Part shown: positions 43,059 through 51,827 of the stretch, piece by piece
Position numbering within the stretch: position 1 is the stretch's first letter
Layout of the letters: each line of letters begins with the position of its first letter
DNA from: Pseudomonas viridiflava
Lineage (GTDB): Bacteria; Pseudomonadota; Gammaproteobacteria; Pseudomonadales; Pseudomonadaceae
DNA length: 64,000 nucleotides
NCBI RefSeq assembly: GCF_900589395.1
Contig: NZ_UUIS01000075.1
Location: 451,697 to 515,696 of the forward strand
Direction of reading: 5' to 3'
Program-made: the position numbers and the translations under genes
Notes under the pieces: model-generated
Told to the model about the DNA's origin: nothing
Seen by the model: only the letters and a program-made list of their open reading frames with translations
Databases searched by the model: none

Positions 43059-43565
43059 ATGAACCACGACGAGTTTGCCAATCGGCAGGAACCGGTCCGG
43101 GAAGACATGGCCTTGCAGCGCAGGTTCTGGCGCTTCGAGCGGGTTGGCTGGCTGGCCTTGCTGATGCTGATCGCCCTGGCGCTGGCCGGTCTGTTCTCCA
43201 AGGGGCCGCTCAGCCATGTCCAGGCCCGCACCGCAGACGCACGCCTGCAGGTCGAGTACGAGCGTTTCAGCCGCAATGGTGCCCAGGAAGACCTGGTGAT
43301 CTCTACGCACAGTGCGCCTGGCAGGATTCATTACGTGGTGATGGGCGGCGAGTTGCTGCGAGGGTATTCCATCGAAACGATGTACCCGCTGCCGGCGCCT
43401 TCGCGCAGCCGTGGCCAGGACTTGCTGGTCCCCCTGCAGGCCGATGCCCAAGGCCTTGCCACGCTGTACCTGACCCTGCGCAGCAACGGCGTGGGGCGCT
43501 ATCGCGGCGTGATCGGCCTGCAGGACGGACCGGCGCTGGACATCGGCAAGTTCATTTACCCCTGA
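43059..43565 (+). CDS. Single-pass membrane protein, uncharacterised
   Basis: A 168-residue protein with a hydrophilic 30-residue N-terminus, one membrane helix (about residues 32-53, VGWLALLMLIALALAGLF) and a soluble C-terminal part that would lie in the periplasm and be beta-rich (QVEYERFSRNGAQEDLV, YLTLRSNGVGRYRGVIG). I do not know the family by name, but it precedes a DUF421 gene by 17 bp and this pairing suggests joint function at the membrane. AAGGAA precedes the ATG. Confidence 0.72.
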   Translation: MNHDEFANRQEPVREDMALQRRFWRFERVGWLALLMLIALALAGLFSKGPLSHVQARTADARLQVEYERFSRNGAQEDLVISTHSAPGRIHYVVMGGELLRGYSIETMYPLPAPSRSRGQDLLVPLQADAQGLATLYLTLRSNGVGRYRGVIGLQDGPALDIGKFIYP

Positions 43566-43582
43566 TACGGAGGACACCCTTC

Positions 43583-44035
43583 ATGGATGCCGTCTTGCGC
43601 GCCGCAGTGATGTACCTGGCCCTGGTGGTGCTGTTCAAGATTGCCGGGCGCCGCTCCCTGGCCGACCTGACCACCTTCGATTTCGTCTTGCTGTTGATCG
43701 TCGGCGAGGCCACCCAGCAGGCCTTGCTGGGCGACGATTTCTCGGTCACCAATTCGATTCTGATCATCGCCACGCTGATTGCCATTGATGTCGGCTTCAC
43801 CCGCCTCAAGCGGCGTTACGGGCGTCTGGCGCGCGTGGTGGACGGCGGGCCGACTCTCATCGTCGAGCACGGTCAGTGGCTGCACCAGCGCATGAAAGAG
43901 GCACGCGTGACCGAAGAAGACGTGCTGGAGGCGGCACGCACCGGTCAGGGCCTGGTCAGTCTTGAGCAGATTCGCTACGCCATCATCGAGCGTAACGGGA
44001 CGATTTCGATCATTGCGGCCGCGCAAGCCGCTTGA
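43583..44035 (+). CDS. DUF421/YetF-family membrane protein
   Basis: A 150-residue protein with two to three N-terminal membrane helices (VMYLALVVLFKIAGRRSL and the LLIVGEATQQALLGDD signature) and a soluble DUF421 domain (DGGPTLIVEHGQWLHQRMKEARVTEEDVL). YetF-like proteins are widespread and poorly understood; some have been linked to spores or acid stress. The frame is open far upstream, but GGAGGA lies ten bases before ATG 43583. It forms an operon with the gene at 43059. Confidence 0.85.
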   Translation: MDAVLRAAVMYLALVVLFKIAGRRSLADLTTFDFVLLLIVGEATQQALLGDDFSVTNSILIIATLIAIDVGFTRLKRRYGRLARVVDGGPTLIVEHGQWLHQRMKEARVTEEDVLEAARTGQGLVSLEQIRYAIIERNGTISIIAAAQAA

Positions 44036-44153
44036 TTGCGCGGCGCGCCATGGCAGTCAGGGTCAAAACAGCCTGTAAAGCACCGGCTTGAGCCGTTAAG
44101 CTGCTTCCCTTTTGCGCCGCTGCCGGCGCCAGACCGTGATCGAAGGACCCTGT

Positions 44154-45341
44154 TTGAACACCGCCACCGAACCCCAGCGTCCCAACCGCCGCAAGATCGT
44201 CCTGCTTGGCCTGCTGCAAATCCTCTCATGGGGCGGCTCGTTCTACCTGCTCGGTGTGCTGGCCGACCCCATCGCGGCCGACACCGGCTGGTCGCACCAA
44301 TGGGTGCTGGGCGGCGCCTCGCTCGGCCTGCTGGTAGCAGCCCTGATGTCGCCCTTGTGCGGTCGGCTGATTACGCGGGTGGGCGGGCGCAAGGTGCTGG
44401 CCGCGCACGGATTGATCCTGGCCGCCGGCCTGGGGTTGCTGGCCATTGCCCCGTCGCTGCCGGTGTTCCTGCTGGCCTGGGCCGTGCTGGGCGCGGCCAT
44501 GGCCACGGGCCTGTATGACGCGCTGTTCACTTCGCTGGGCGCGATGTACGGCATGAAGGCCCGGCCGGTGATCGTCGGCATCACCTTGATCTCAGGGTTC
44601 ACCACCACGCTGATCTGGCCATTGCTGGCCGTCATGAACCAGGCCATGGGCTGGCGTTCGACCTGCGCGGTGCTGGCCGTCGTCGTACTGTTTACCCTGT
44701 TTCCGTTGTACCGCTATGCCCTGGCCGAGCACGTGCCTATGCCGCCTCGTGCCAAGGCTGCCGCTGGCAACGGACACGCACTGGCGCCTTCTATCTATGG
44801 CTGCATGACGGCGCTGTTTGCGATTGCCGCCGCGCTGATGACATGCCTGTCGATCGTCTTGCTGACCGTGTTGCAGGCGCGCGGTCACAGCCTGGCGTCG
44901 GCCATTGCCCTGGGCGCATTGATTGGTCCGGCGCAGGTGCTGTGCCGCATCGGGGACCTGCTGATCAAGCGCCAGGCGCCGATGTTTACCGCCTTGCTGT
45001 CCAGCGGCATGACTGCGCTGGGCCTGCTGCTGGTCGACTTTGCCCAGGACCTGGTGATCTGGGGCCTGCTGTGCTACGGCGTGGGCAACGGCTTGCGCGC
45101 CATCGTCAAGAGCACCTTGCCGATGGTGGTGGTGCATCCAGCCGACTACGCCGTGGTGTCCGGACGCATGGCCCGCCCCGCCCTGCTCGCCCAGGCCGCA
45201 GCCCCTCTGGCGTGCGGCTATGTGATCGCCACCTGGGGCAGCGAGGCGGTGATCCACCTGCTCACGGCACTGGCCCTGATTGCCTTTGGCCTGTGCCTGT
45301 GGCTGGTGCACCTGATCAAGCGACACCCTCGCGTCGCTTGA
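44154..45341 (+). CDS. MFS transporter
   Basis: A 395-residue 12-helix carrier. The first helix segment is LLGLLQILSWGGSFYLLGVLA, the loop 2-3 motif is CGRLITRVGGRK, and the second half has SGMTALGLLLVDFAQDL. It resembles the YbfB/OFA-like drug and organic-acid MFS groups without a specific match. The TTG at 44154 is chosen as start because AAGGA lies just upstream; the reading frame has an ATG at 44112 without a ribosome site. Cargo unknown. Confidence 0.8.
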   Translation: MNTATEPQRPNRRKIVLLGLLQILSWGGSFYLLGVLADPIAADTGWSHQWVLGGASLGLLVAALMSPLCGRLITRVGGRKVLAAHGLILAAGLGLLAIAPSLPVFLLAWAVLGAAMATGLYDALFTSLGAMYGMKARPVIVGITLISGFTTTLIWPLLAVMNQAMGWRSTCAVLAVVVLFTLFPLYRYALAEHVPMPPRAKAAAGNGHALAPSIYGCMTALFAIAAALMTCLSIVLLTVLQARGHSLASAIALGALIGPAQVLCRIGDLLIKRQAPMFTALLSSGMTALGLLLVDFAQDLVIWGLLCYGVGNGLRAIVKSTLPMVVVHPADYAVVSGRMARPALLAQAAAPLACGYVIATWGSEAVIHLLTALALIAFGLCLWLVHLIKRHPRVA

Positions 45342-45345
45342 ACCG

Positions 45346-45900
45346 TCAGCTGCGGCGTAACCATTGAAAGCCCGGCAGATCGATACGCTGTTCGATCGTG
45401 CCGTCCCACTTCACCTCGAAGCCGGCCGCTTGCAGGGCATCGACGACATGCCGCGCCACGCGCAGGCTGTGCTCAGGATCATCGGCCGTCGCCCCGAACG
45501 CGATCATCAGCCCGCCTTCTTCGATGGCGCGCTCGATGTCCTGACCGTGATAAAAGCAGAAGCCGTGATAGTGCCCTTCAGGCGCCTCGTGAACCACCTC
45601 GGCTATTTCGGTAAACCCTTCGGACAGGGTGTAGCCGGCATTGCCCAGTGCACAGATACCGTCTTCGTGCAGTTGCTCGAAGACGCTGTCAAGCCGGTCA
45701 CAGGCCGTGACCGTCGGCCAGGTTTTCTGCTGCTCGCGTTTATCCTGCAATTGCGGTTCGATCAGGCGCTTGAGCATGCCACCATCACAATCGTCTTCCA
45801 GAATATCGTCGACCATGTCGGTCATTTCTTCGACCGTATAAAAACCGGACCACACCCACAGGCGGATACTGTTGGCAACGTAGCGTTCGTCTTCATTCAT
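45346..45900 (-). CDS. DUF6891-like cytoplasmic protein
   Basis: A 184-residue acidic soluble protein (SGFYTVEEMTDMVDDILEDDCD, YHGFCFYHGQDIERAIEEGGLMIAFG). This pattern matches the DUF6891 family as I remember it, found in many bacteria without known activity. AAGGAG precedes ATG 45900. It is convergent with the MFS gene (4-bp gap). The region 45901-46240 upstream holds a hairpin and leader of the rsb operon but no further gene. Confidence 0.7.
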   Translation of the reverse strand: MNEDERYVANSIRLWVWSGFYTVEEMTDMVDDILEDDCDGGMLKRLIEPQLQDKREQQKTWPTVTACDRLDSVFEQLHEDGICALGNAGYTLSEGFTEIAEVVHEAPEGHYHGFCFYHGQDIERAIEEGGLMIAFGATADDPEHSLRVARHVVDALQAAGFEVKWDGTIEQRIDLPGFQWLRRS

Positions 45901-46102
45901 TGACGGCTCCTTGAACAGGCGGCAAAGGGACACGGCGTATCGGACCGGCAAGCAACCATGAGGTTCCGCCACGCCCCGGTATACAAGCACTTGCCCGATT
46001 AAATGTACGATTCGGGTTTATCTTTTATAACTCACTGATTTAAATACGTGAGCGCCCTGACAGGTCTATTCTCTCGGCCTGAAGATTCAATTATTCTGCA
46101 CC

Positions 46103-46122
46103 GCCCTGATACCGGTCAGGGC
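46103..46122. promoter_or_regulatory. Perfect inverted repeat in rsb leader
   Basis: GCCCTGA (46103-46109) and TCAGGGC (46116-46122) form a 7-bp perfect stem with an ACCGG-containing loop, followed by the A+T-rich ACTCTATAT. It lies 119 bp before the rsbR-like start codon. It could be an operator or a leader hairpin; which one cannot be told from sequence. Confidence 0.4.
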
Positions 46123-46240
46123 ACTCTATATGTTTCCATGCAGGCGACGCGATAGGCTCAACTATTCTGTGCCTGCAAGGTCAGTTTCATACGCCGATGT
46201 TTCCTGGGAACTCGGTGTTTATCTTTCGGGAGCACCTTTG

Positions 46241-47092
46241 ATGGCAGTACTGCAGATCGGCACAATCGAAGCGATCAAGAACAATCAGTCGCAACTTCTG
46301 GATGCCTGGCTCAAAGGCCTGCACGCCAAGGGCGCCACGCGCAACCTCAAGGAACAGGACCTGCAGCAGCAAACGACCGGCTTCCTGCAATTGGTCATCA
46401 GCGGCCTGGAAGAAGGCCACGGCACATCCACCACCTCGCCCGGCTGGGCAGACACCCGCCAGTTCCTGGAAAAGCTGTCGGCCAGCCGCGCCCTGCTCGG
46501 CCAGGACTCGCAACAGACCGCCAACTTTATCTTTGCGCTCAAAGGCCCGCTGTTCGGCCTCCTGCAAGATCATTACCGCCAAGACCCGGCGCAACTGACC
46601 GAGCAACTGCTGGAAATTTCCGAGTTGTTCGATGCCTTCGGGATGTACACCATCGCCACCTTCCAGAAGTCCCGGGAAGCGGTGATCAAGCGTCAGCAGG
46701 AAGAACTGCTGGAACTGTCGACCCCGGTGGTCAAGCTGTGGGAAGGCGTACTGGCCCTGCCCATGATCGGCACCCTGGATTCGCAACGCACGCAGATGGT
46801 CATGGAGTCGTTGCTGCAACGCATCGTCGACACCGGCTCGGAAATCGCCATCATCGACATCACCGGGGTACCCACTGTCGACACCCTGGTGGCCCAGCAC
46901 CTGCTCAAGACCGTCACGGCCATCCGCCTGATGGGCGCCGACTGCATCATCAGCGGCGTGCGCCCGCAGATTGCCCAGACCATCGTACACCTGGGCCTTG
47001 ACCTGCAAGGCGTGGTGACCAAGGCCAATCTGTCCGACGCTCTGAAACTGGCGCTGACCCGCCTGGGCATCAACCTCAATAAAGCAGTCTGA
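46241..47092 (+). CDS. RsbR-type stressosome sensor (RsbRD_N + STAS)
   Basis: A 283-residue RsbR homologue. Residues 1-150 are the RsbRD-like sensor domain (TIEAIKNNQSQLLDAWLKGL start, all helical), residues 165-280 the STAS domain. The kinase target threonines of RsbR proteins are conserved in DITGVPTVDTLVAQHL. In Bacillus such proteins form the stressosome core with RsbS and hold RsbT until stress. GGGAG precedes ATG 46241. The rsbS gene begins 3 bp after the stop. Confidence 0.88.
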   Translation: MAVLQIGTIEAIKNNQSQLLDAWLKGLHAKGATRNLKEQDLQQQTTGFLQLVISGLEEGHGTSTTSPGWADTRQFLEKLSASRALLGQDSQQTANFIFALKGPLFGLLQDHYRQDPAQLTEQLLEISELFDAFGMYTIATFQKSREAVIKRQQEELLELSTPVVKLWEGVLALPMIGTLDSQRTQMVMESLLQRIVDTGSEIAIIDITGVPTVDTLVAQHLLKTVTAIRLMGADCIISGVRPQIAQTIVHLGLDLQGVVTKANLSDALKLALTRLGINLNKAV

Positions 47093-47095
47093 CCC

Positions 47096-47458
47096 ATGGA
47101 CAAGATCCCGATCCTGCGCATGGGCGAGTTCCTGCTGGTGACCATTCAGGTCGACATGCACGACCAACTGGCCATGGCCCTGCAAGACGACCTGGCCGAG
47201 CTGATCAGCAAGACCTCGGCGCGTGGCGTGCTGATCGACATTTCGGCGCTGGACATGGTCGACTCCTTCATCGGCCGCATGATCGGCACCATTGCCGGCC
47301 TGTCGCGGATCATGGACGCCGAGACCATGCTGGTCGGCATGCAGCCGGCCGTGGCGATCACGCTGGTCGAACTGGGCATGGACCTGCCCGGGGTCAGCAC
47401 CGCGCTGAATGTCGAGCGCGGCATGCAACGGCTGCGCGAGCGAGTGAACCTTCGATGA
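47096..47458 (+). CDS. RsbS-type STAS antagonist
   Basis: A 120-residue single STAS domain. The phosphorylatable serine of RsbS is present in LIDISALDMVDSFIGRMIG, almost identical to the Bacillus motif. RsbS forms the stressosome scaffold and releases RsbT when phosphorylated. Its end overlaps the rsbT start by four bases (ATGA). Confidence 0.9.
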   Translation: MDKIPILRMGEFLLVTIQVDMHDQLAMALQDDLAELISKTSARGVLIDISALDMVDSFIGRMIGTIAGLSRIMDAETMLVGMQPAVAITLVELGMDLPGVSTALNVERGMQRLRERVNLR

Positions 47459-47859
47459 TCGAGCGCAGCAGCGGCACCCAGCCGATTGCCGTCGAGCAGG
47501 ACGTGGTCCTGGCGCGCCAGACCGCGCGCAAGCTGGCCACCGAGTGCGGCATGCGCCTGGTCGACCTGACCAAAATGGTCACCGCTGTCAGCGAGCTGGC
47601 GCGCAACACCGTGGTGTATGGCGGCGGTGGCGACATGGACTGGCAGATCCTTGATGACAGCACGCGGGTGGGCCTGCGCCTGACGTTTCGCGATGAAGGC
47701 CCCGGCATCCCTGACCTCAAGCTGGCGCTCACCGACGGCTGGACCTCCGGTGGCGGCCTGGGCCTGGGCCTGACCGGCGCCCGGCGGCTGGTGGACGAAT
47801 TCGAACTGGACACCGCGCCTGGCCAGGGCACTCGCATAACGATTACCCGATGGACATGA
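47455..47859 (+). CDS. RsbT-type serine/threonine kinase
   Basis: A 134-residue GHKL kinase. N-box region is KMVTAVSELARNTVVYGGGG, the nucleotide loops are FRDEGPGIPD (D-x-G-x-G-I) and GGLGLGLTGARRLVDEF. RsbT phosphorylates RsbR and RsbS and, when free, activates a downstream partner. In Gram-negative modules of this kind that partner can be a phosphatase or kinase encoded alongside. It overlaps the next gene by ten bases. Confidence 0.9.
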   Translation: MIERSSGTQPIAVEQDVVLARQTARKLATECGMRLVDLTKMVTAVSELARNTVVYGGGGDMDWQILDDSTRVGLRLTFRDEGPGIPDLKLALTDGWTSGGGLGLGLTGARRLVDEFELDTAPGQGTRITITRWT

Positions 47860-48866
47860 CCCTCAGCGGCACCCTGACCTGGGTCCTGCCGATCGACGAC
47901 AGCAGCCAGGTCGGGCACGCCCGCCGCAGCGCACAGACGCTGGCTCAGGAACACGGCTTCAACGAAACCGATGCCGGCCGCGTGGCACTGGTGGCCACGG
48001 AGCTGACCAGCAACCTGCTCAAGCACGCCACGCGCGGCGAGCTGCACCTGCGCGCGCTGCCACGCCCGGGCGGTTTCGGCATCGAGTTGCTGGCCGTGGA
48101 CCGCGGCCAGGGCTTTGACCTGACAGCCTGCCTGGCCGACGGTTTTTCCACCGGCGGCACGCAAGGCATCGGCCTGGGTGCGGTCGCGCGCCTGGCCAAT
48201 GTATTCGATGTCCATGCCGACGCGCGCGGTGCGGTCGTGCTTGCACGCCTGTACCGGTGTGACGACAAGGTCCGTGACCTGTCCTTCGGTGTCAGCCAGC
48301 ATTCGCTGCACAATGACCCGGCCTGTGGCGATGTCTGGCACCTGTGCGTCAAGGGGGCCGATTTCAGTGTGCTGGTCATTGACGGCCTTGGCCACGGCCC
48401 CGAAGCCGAACACGCCGGTCGCGCCGGTGAGGCCGCCTTCGCCCAGGCACCCTTCAGTGCGCCTGCGCTGCTGATGGACGAGCTTCACAGCGCCATGGGT
48501 GGCACCCGCGGCGGCGCCGTGGCCCTGGCGCAGTACCAGGCGGGTGACGGCCACCTGCGGTTCACCGGCATCGGCAATATCGGCGCCAGCCTGATCAATG
48601 CCGACCGCGCCCGCGGCCTGGCTTCACACCCCGGCATCGTGGGCGTGCAGTACCGCAAGGCGCAATCGTTCGATTTCCCGCAGGTGGGCGAACATCTGTT
48701 GATCCTGTACAGCGATGGCTTGCAGTCACGCTGGAACCTGCGCGATTACCCCGGCCTGGTGCATCGCCACCCGGCCGTGATTGCCGCGGTCCTGCATCGT
48801 GATTTCTGCCGCGGTCGTGACGATGTGACGGTCATCGCACTGAAACTGGAGACTGAGCATGGCTGA
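47850..48866 (+). CDS. RsbX-like PP2C/SpoIIE phosphatase with N-terminal GHKL domain
   Basis: A 338-residue two-domain protein. Residues 1-135 are an anti-sigma-factor-like ATPase domain (ALVATELTSNLLKHATRGEL N-box; DRGQGFD; GTQGIGLGAVARL). Residues 145-335 are a SpoIIE/PP2C phosphatase (VCVKGADF-like strand, VLVIDGLGHGPEAEHAG with the metal Asp, and GRDDVTVIALKLE at the end). It should dephosphorylate RsbR/RsbS to reset the stressosome. Overlaps the kinase gene downstream by eight bases. Confidence 0.86.
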   Translation: MDMTLSGTLTWVLPIDDSSQVGHARRSAQTLAQEHGFNETDAGRVALVATELTSNLLKHATRGELHLRALPRPGGFGIELLAVDRGQGFDLTACLADGFSTGGTQGIGLGAVARLANVFDVHADARGAVVLARLYRCDDKVRDLSFGVSQHSLHNDPACGDVWHLCVKGADFSVLVIDGLGHGPEAEHAGRAGEAAFAQAPFSAPALLMDELHSAMGGTRGGAVALAQYQAGDGHLRFTGIGNIGASLINADRARGLASHPGIVGVQYRKAQSFDFPQVGEHLLILYSDGLQSRWNLRDYPGLVHRHPAVIAAVLHRDFCRGRDDVTVIALKLETEHG

Positions 48867-49722
48867 CCTTGCCAATGACCCGACCGCGTTGATCAAGCGC
48901 CTGCAAGCTGAAAACGACGCGCTGCGCGCCGAACTGGATGAAACCAACCAGGGCGTGCTGGCCCTGTATTCCGAACTCGACACTCAGGCCGACCAGCTGC
49001 GCCAGGCCTCGGACCTCAAGAGCCGCTTCCTGTCGTACATGAGCCATGAGTTCCGCACGCCGCTGGGCTCGATCCTGAGCATCACCAGCCTGCTGAGCGA
49101 TGAACTCGACGGCCCGCTGAGCCTGGAGCAACACAAGCAGGTGGCGTTTATCAGCACCGCCACCCGCGAGCTGAGCGACATGGTCGATGACCTGCTGGAC
49201 CTGGCCAAGATCGAGGCCGGGCGGCTCAATATTTCGCCGGCCTGGTTCGACATGCTCGACCTGTTCGCCGCCCTGCGCGGCATGTTCCGGCCCATTGTCG
49301 ATACCGGCAACGTCGACCTGATCTTCGAAGAACCCAAAGGCTTGCCGCAGCTGTTCACCGACGACAAGAAGCTGGCGCAGATCCTGCGCAACTTCATTGC
49401 CAACTCGCTCAAGTTCACCTCCCAGGGAGAAGTGCGGGTTTCGGCACGGCTGGAGGGCGAAAACCGCATCCGCTTTGCGGTCAGCGACACCGGCATCGGC
49501 ATTGCCCCCGAGCTGCACGACAAACTGTTCGAGGACTTCTCGCAGGTCGATTCGCCGCTGCAGAAACGCCTGCGCGGTACCGGCCTGGGGCTGTCGCTGT
49601 GCAAGCGCTTTGCAACATTGCTCGGTGGCCAGGTCGGTGTCGAGAGCACTCCGGGCGTCGGCTCGACGTTCTTTGTGAGCATTCCGCTGGCGCTCGCCGA
49701 GGGTATCGTCGATGAAGCGTGA
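48859..49722 (+). CDS. Soluble sensor histidine kinase
   Basis: A 287-residue kinase with no membrane helix or recognised sensor domain. Residues 8-52 are a coiled coil, then HisKA with phospho-acceptor H63 in FLSYMSHEFRTPLGS, and HATPase_c from about 155 (N box LRNFIANSLKFTSQG, DTGIGIAP, GTGLGLSLCKRFA). Its signal is likely to come from the Rsb proteins encoded just before it. The start overlaps the phosphatase gene and its end overlaps the hybrid kinase gene by 11 bases. Confidence 0.9.
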   Translation: MADLANDPTALIKRLQAENDALRAELDETNQGVLALYSELDTQADQLRQASDLKSRFLSYMSHEFRTPLGSILSITSLLSDELDGPLSLEQHKQVAFISTATRELSDMVDDLLDLAKIEAGRLNISPAWFDMLDLFAALRGMFRPIVDTGNVDLIFEEPKGLPQLFTDDKKLAQILRNFIANSLKFTSQGEVRVSARLEGENRIRFAVSDTGIGIAPELHDKLFEDFSQVDSPLQKRLRGTGLGLSLCKRFATLLGGQVGVESTPGVGSTFFVSIPLALAEGIVDEA

Positions 49723-51655
49723 GATTCGCTTGCTGATCGTCGATGACAACGTTGCCACCCGCTACGCCCTGCGCCGGCGCCTGGAGAAACACGGGTATGT
49801 GGTCAAGGAAGCCGGCACCGGCGGCGAAGGCCTTGAGCTGATCGACACCGAGCAGCCCGACGCGCTGATCCTGGACGTCAACCTGCCGGACATGAGCGGC
49901 TTCGACATCGTGCGCCGCCTGCGCGCCGACCCGTTTACCGCGCTGCTGCCGGTCATCCATGTCTCGGCCGCCTCAATCCAGACCGGCGACATCATCACCG
50001 GCCTGAACGCCGGCGCCGACGCCTACCTGATCCACCCGGTCGACCCGGATGTGCTGCTGGCGACCCTGCGCACCCTGTTGCGGGTGCGCGACACTGAATA
50101 TGCCCTGCGTGAAAGCGAAGCGCGTTTTCGGGAAATCTTCGTCAATGTCTCGGCGCCCATTGCCGTGCTGGACGCCCAACTGAAAGTGCATGAATGCAAC
50201 CGCGCCTTCAGCCAGTTGATCCAGGACAACCGCAACCCCCAAGGCCTGGAAGAGTGTTTTGCCGCCGGGCAGGATGCGCTGATCGATGAACTGCGCCTGC
50301 GCCTGGCCGACGGCGAACGCTGGCAAGGCTCGCTGACCCTGCGCGTGCAGGGTCAGTTGCGCGAAACCGAGTGGCAACTCTCGCCCTATCGCACGCCGGG
50401 CCTGAGCCTGGTGTTCATCGAGGACGTGACCGAGCACCGCCACCGCGAACGCTCGCACCTGGCGCAACTGGACACCGCCAACACCCAGTTGGCCATCGAG
50501 GTGGCCGAACGCGCCCGCACCGAGGCGCAATTGCTACAAGTGCAGAAGATGGATGCGCTGGGCAACCTTACCGGCGGCATCGCCCATGACTTCAACAATT
50601 TGCTCACCGGCATCATCACCAGCCTGGAACTGATCCAGAAGCGGGTGGCCGACGCGCGGCTCGACAAGGTGCAGATCTATACCGAGGCAGCACTGAGTTC
50701 GGCCATGAGCGCCGCCTCCCTGACCCACCGTTTGCTGGCATTTGCCCGCAAGCAACCGCTGGACACCCGCCCGGTCAACGTCAATGAGCGTGTGCGCTCG
50801 CTCGAAGAGTTGTTGCAACGCACCATCGGCGAGCGCATCGCCCTGCAATTCGAGCTGACCACCCACCCCGCCGTGGCCCTGGTCGACCCCAGCCAGCTTG
50901 AAAGTGCCGTGCTCAACCTGGTGATCAACGCCCGCGATGCCTTGCCCCTGGGCGGCAATATCTGGATTGCCACCTACATGGCCCACTCCAGTGGCGACCC
51001 GAACCTGGCCGATGGCGCCTACGTGGCCCTGAGCGTGCGCGATGACGGCACAGGCATCGACCACACCCTGATCGACAAGGTATTCGACCCGTTCTTCACC
51101 ACCAAGCCGCTGGGCCAGGGCACCGGTCTGGGCCTGTCGAGCATCTATGGCTTTGCCCGCCAGTCCGCCGGCAATGCCAGCATCCGTAGCGTGGCCGGGC
51201 GTGGCACCGAGGTGACCATCATGCTGCCGGCCAGCGAAAAGCCGGTCACGGTCGAGCGTGTACCGCAAGCGGTCATCCGCCACGGCGCCAGCGAGCATGT
51301 CCTGATCGTCGAGGACGTCGCCCCGGTGCGCATGTTCGTGACCGAGGTGCTGGTCGATGCCGGCTATCGCTGCACGCCCTGCGCCGAGATCGAAACCGCG
51401 CTGCAACACCTGCAACATGACCCTTCGATCAAGCTGCTGCTAACCGATGTCGGCCTGCCGCGCATGAACGGCCGCGAACTGGCGGAAAAAGCACGCATCT
51501 GGCGCCCTCACCTGCCCGTTCTGTTCATGACCGGCTACGCGGCCGGCGCTCTCAACCGGCAGATGTTCCTGGGCGAGCGCATGGACATGCTGGTCAAACC
51601 GTTCCAGATCAACGAACTGCTGGAAAAGGTGGGTTGCATTCTTACAGAAGGCTGA
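49712..51655 (+). CDS. Hybrid histidine kinase/response regulator (REC-PAS-HK-REC)
   Basis: A 647-residue hybrid protein. REC1 (residues 5-122) has acceptor D55 in LILDVNLPDMSG, but the conserved lysine position reads IHPVD, so the lysine is replaced. A PAS domain follows (about 133-240), then HisKA with H292 in GGIAHDFNNLLTG, HATPase (DDGTGIDHTLIDKVFDPFFTTK, GTGLGLSSIYGFA) and REC2 (about 528-645; LLLTDVGLPRMNG, VKPF). The upstream kinase probably phosphorylates REC1. No DNA-binding output is present, so the final effector lies elsewhere. Confidence 0.9.
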   Translation: MKREIRLLIVDDNVATRYALRRRLEKHGYVVKEAGTGGEGLELIDTEQPDALILDVNLPDMSGFDIVRRLRADPFTALLPVIHVSAASIQTGDIITGLNAGADAYLIHPVDPDVLLATLRTLLRVRDTEYALRESEARFREIFVNVSAPIAVLDAQLKVHECNRAFSQLIQDNRNPQGLEECFAAGQDALIDELRLRLADGERWQGSLTLRVQGQLRETEWQLSPYRTPGLSLVFIEDVTEHRHRERSHLAQLDTANTQLAIEVAERARTEAQLLQVQKMDALGNLTGGIAHDFNNLLTGIITSLELIQKRVADARLDKVQIYTEAALSSAMSAASLTHRLLAFARKQPLDTRPVNVNERVRSLEELLQRTIGERIALQFELTTHPAVALVDPSQLESAVLNLVINARDALPLGGNIWIATYMAHSSGDPNLADGAYVALSVRDDGTGIDHTLIDKVFDPFFTTKPLGQGTGLGLSSIYGFARQSAGNASIRSVAGRGTEVTIMLPASEKPVTVERVPQAVIRHGASEHVLIVEDVAPVRMFVTEVLVDAGYRCTPCAEIETALQHLQHDPSIKLLLTDVGLPRMNGRELAEKARIWRPHLPVLFMTGYAAGALNRQMFLGERMDMLVKPFQINELLEKVGCILTEG

Positions 51656-51683
51656 TGAGTGACCGAACCCTACTTTGGCTGTC

Positions 51684-51792
51684 GTAGGAGCGCGCTTGCC
51701 CGCGACCGAGTGCGTAGCGCTCGCAAAAATGTGTGAAACGCTGAAATTTTACGACTGCTGCGCACTCGGTCGCGGGCAGAGCGCGCTCCTAC
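51684..51792. repeat. REP-A inverted pair
   Basis: Type A pair with a short centre (GTAGGAGCGCGCTTGCCCGC ... GCAGAGCGCGCTCCTAC). It lies between the hybrid kinase and the MFS gene and may act as a terminator of the rsb operon. Confidence 0.88.
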
Positions 51793-51827
51793 AAGCGCCT
51801 TTTAACCGTCATCAATGAGGTCGATCC

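Noticed and set aside
42578..43582. Long upstream extension of the DUF421 frame
   Set aside because: It runs antisense through the amidase gene and across the 43059 gene; a strong ribosome site precedes ATG 43583.
46187..47428. 413-codon minus-strand frame over rsbR-rsbS
   Set aside because: Shadow frame rich in Gly/His/Gln; the plus strand holds conserved STAS proteins with phosphorylation motifs.
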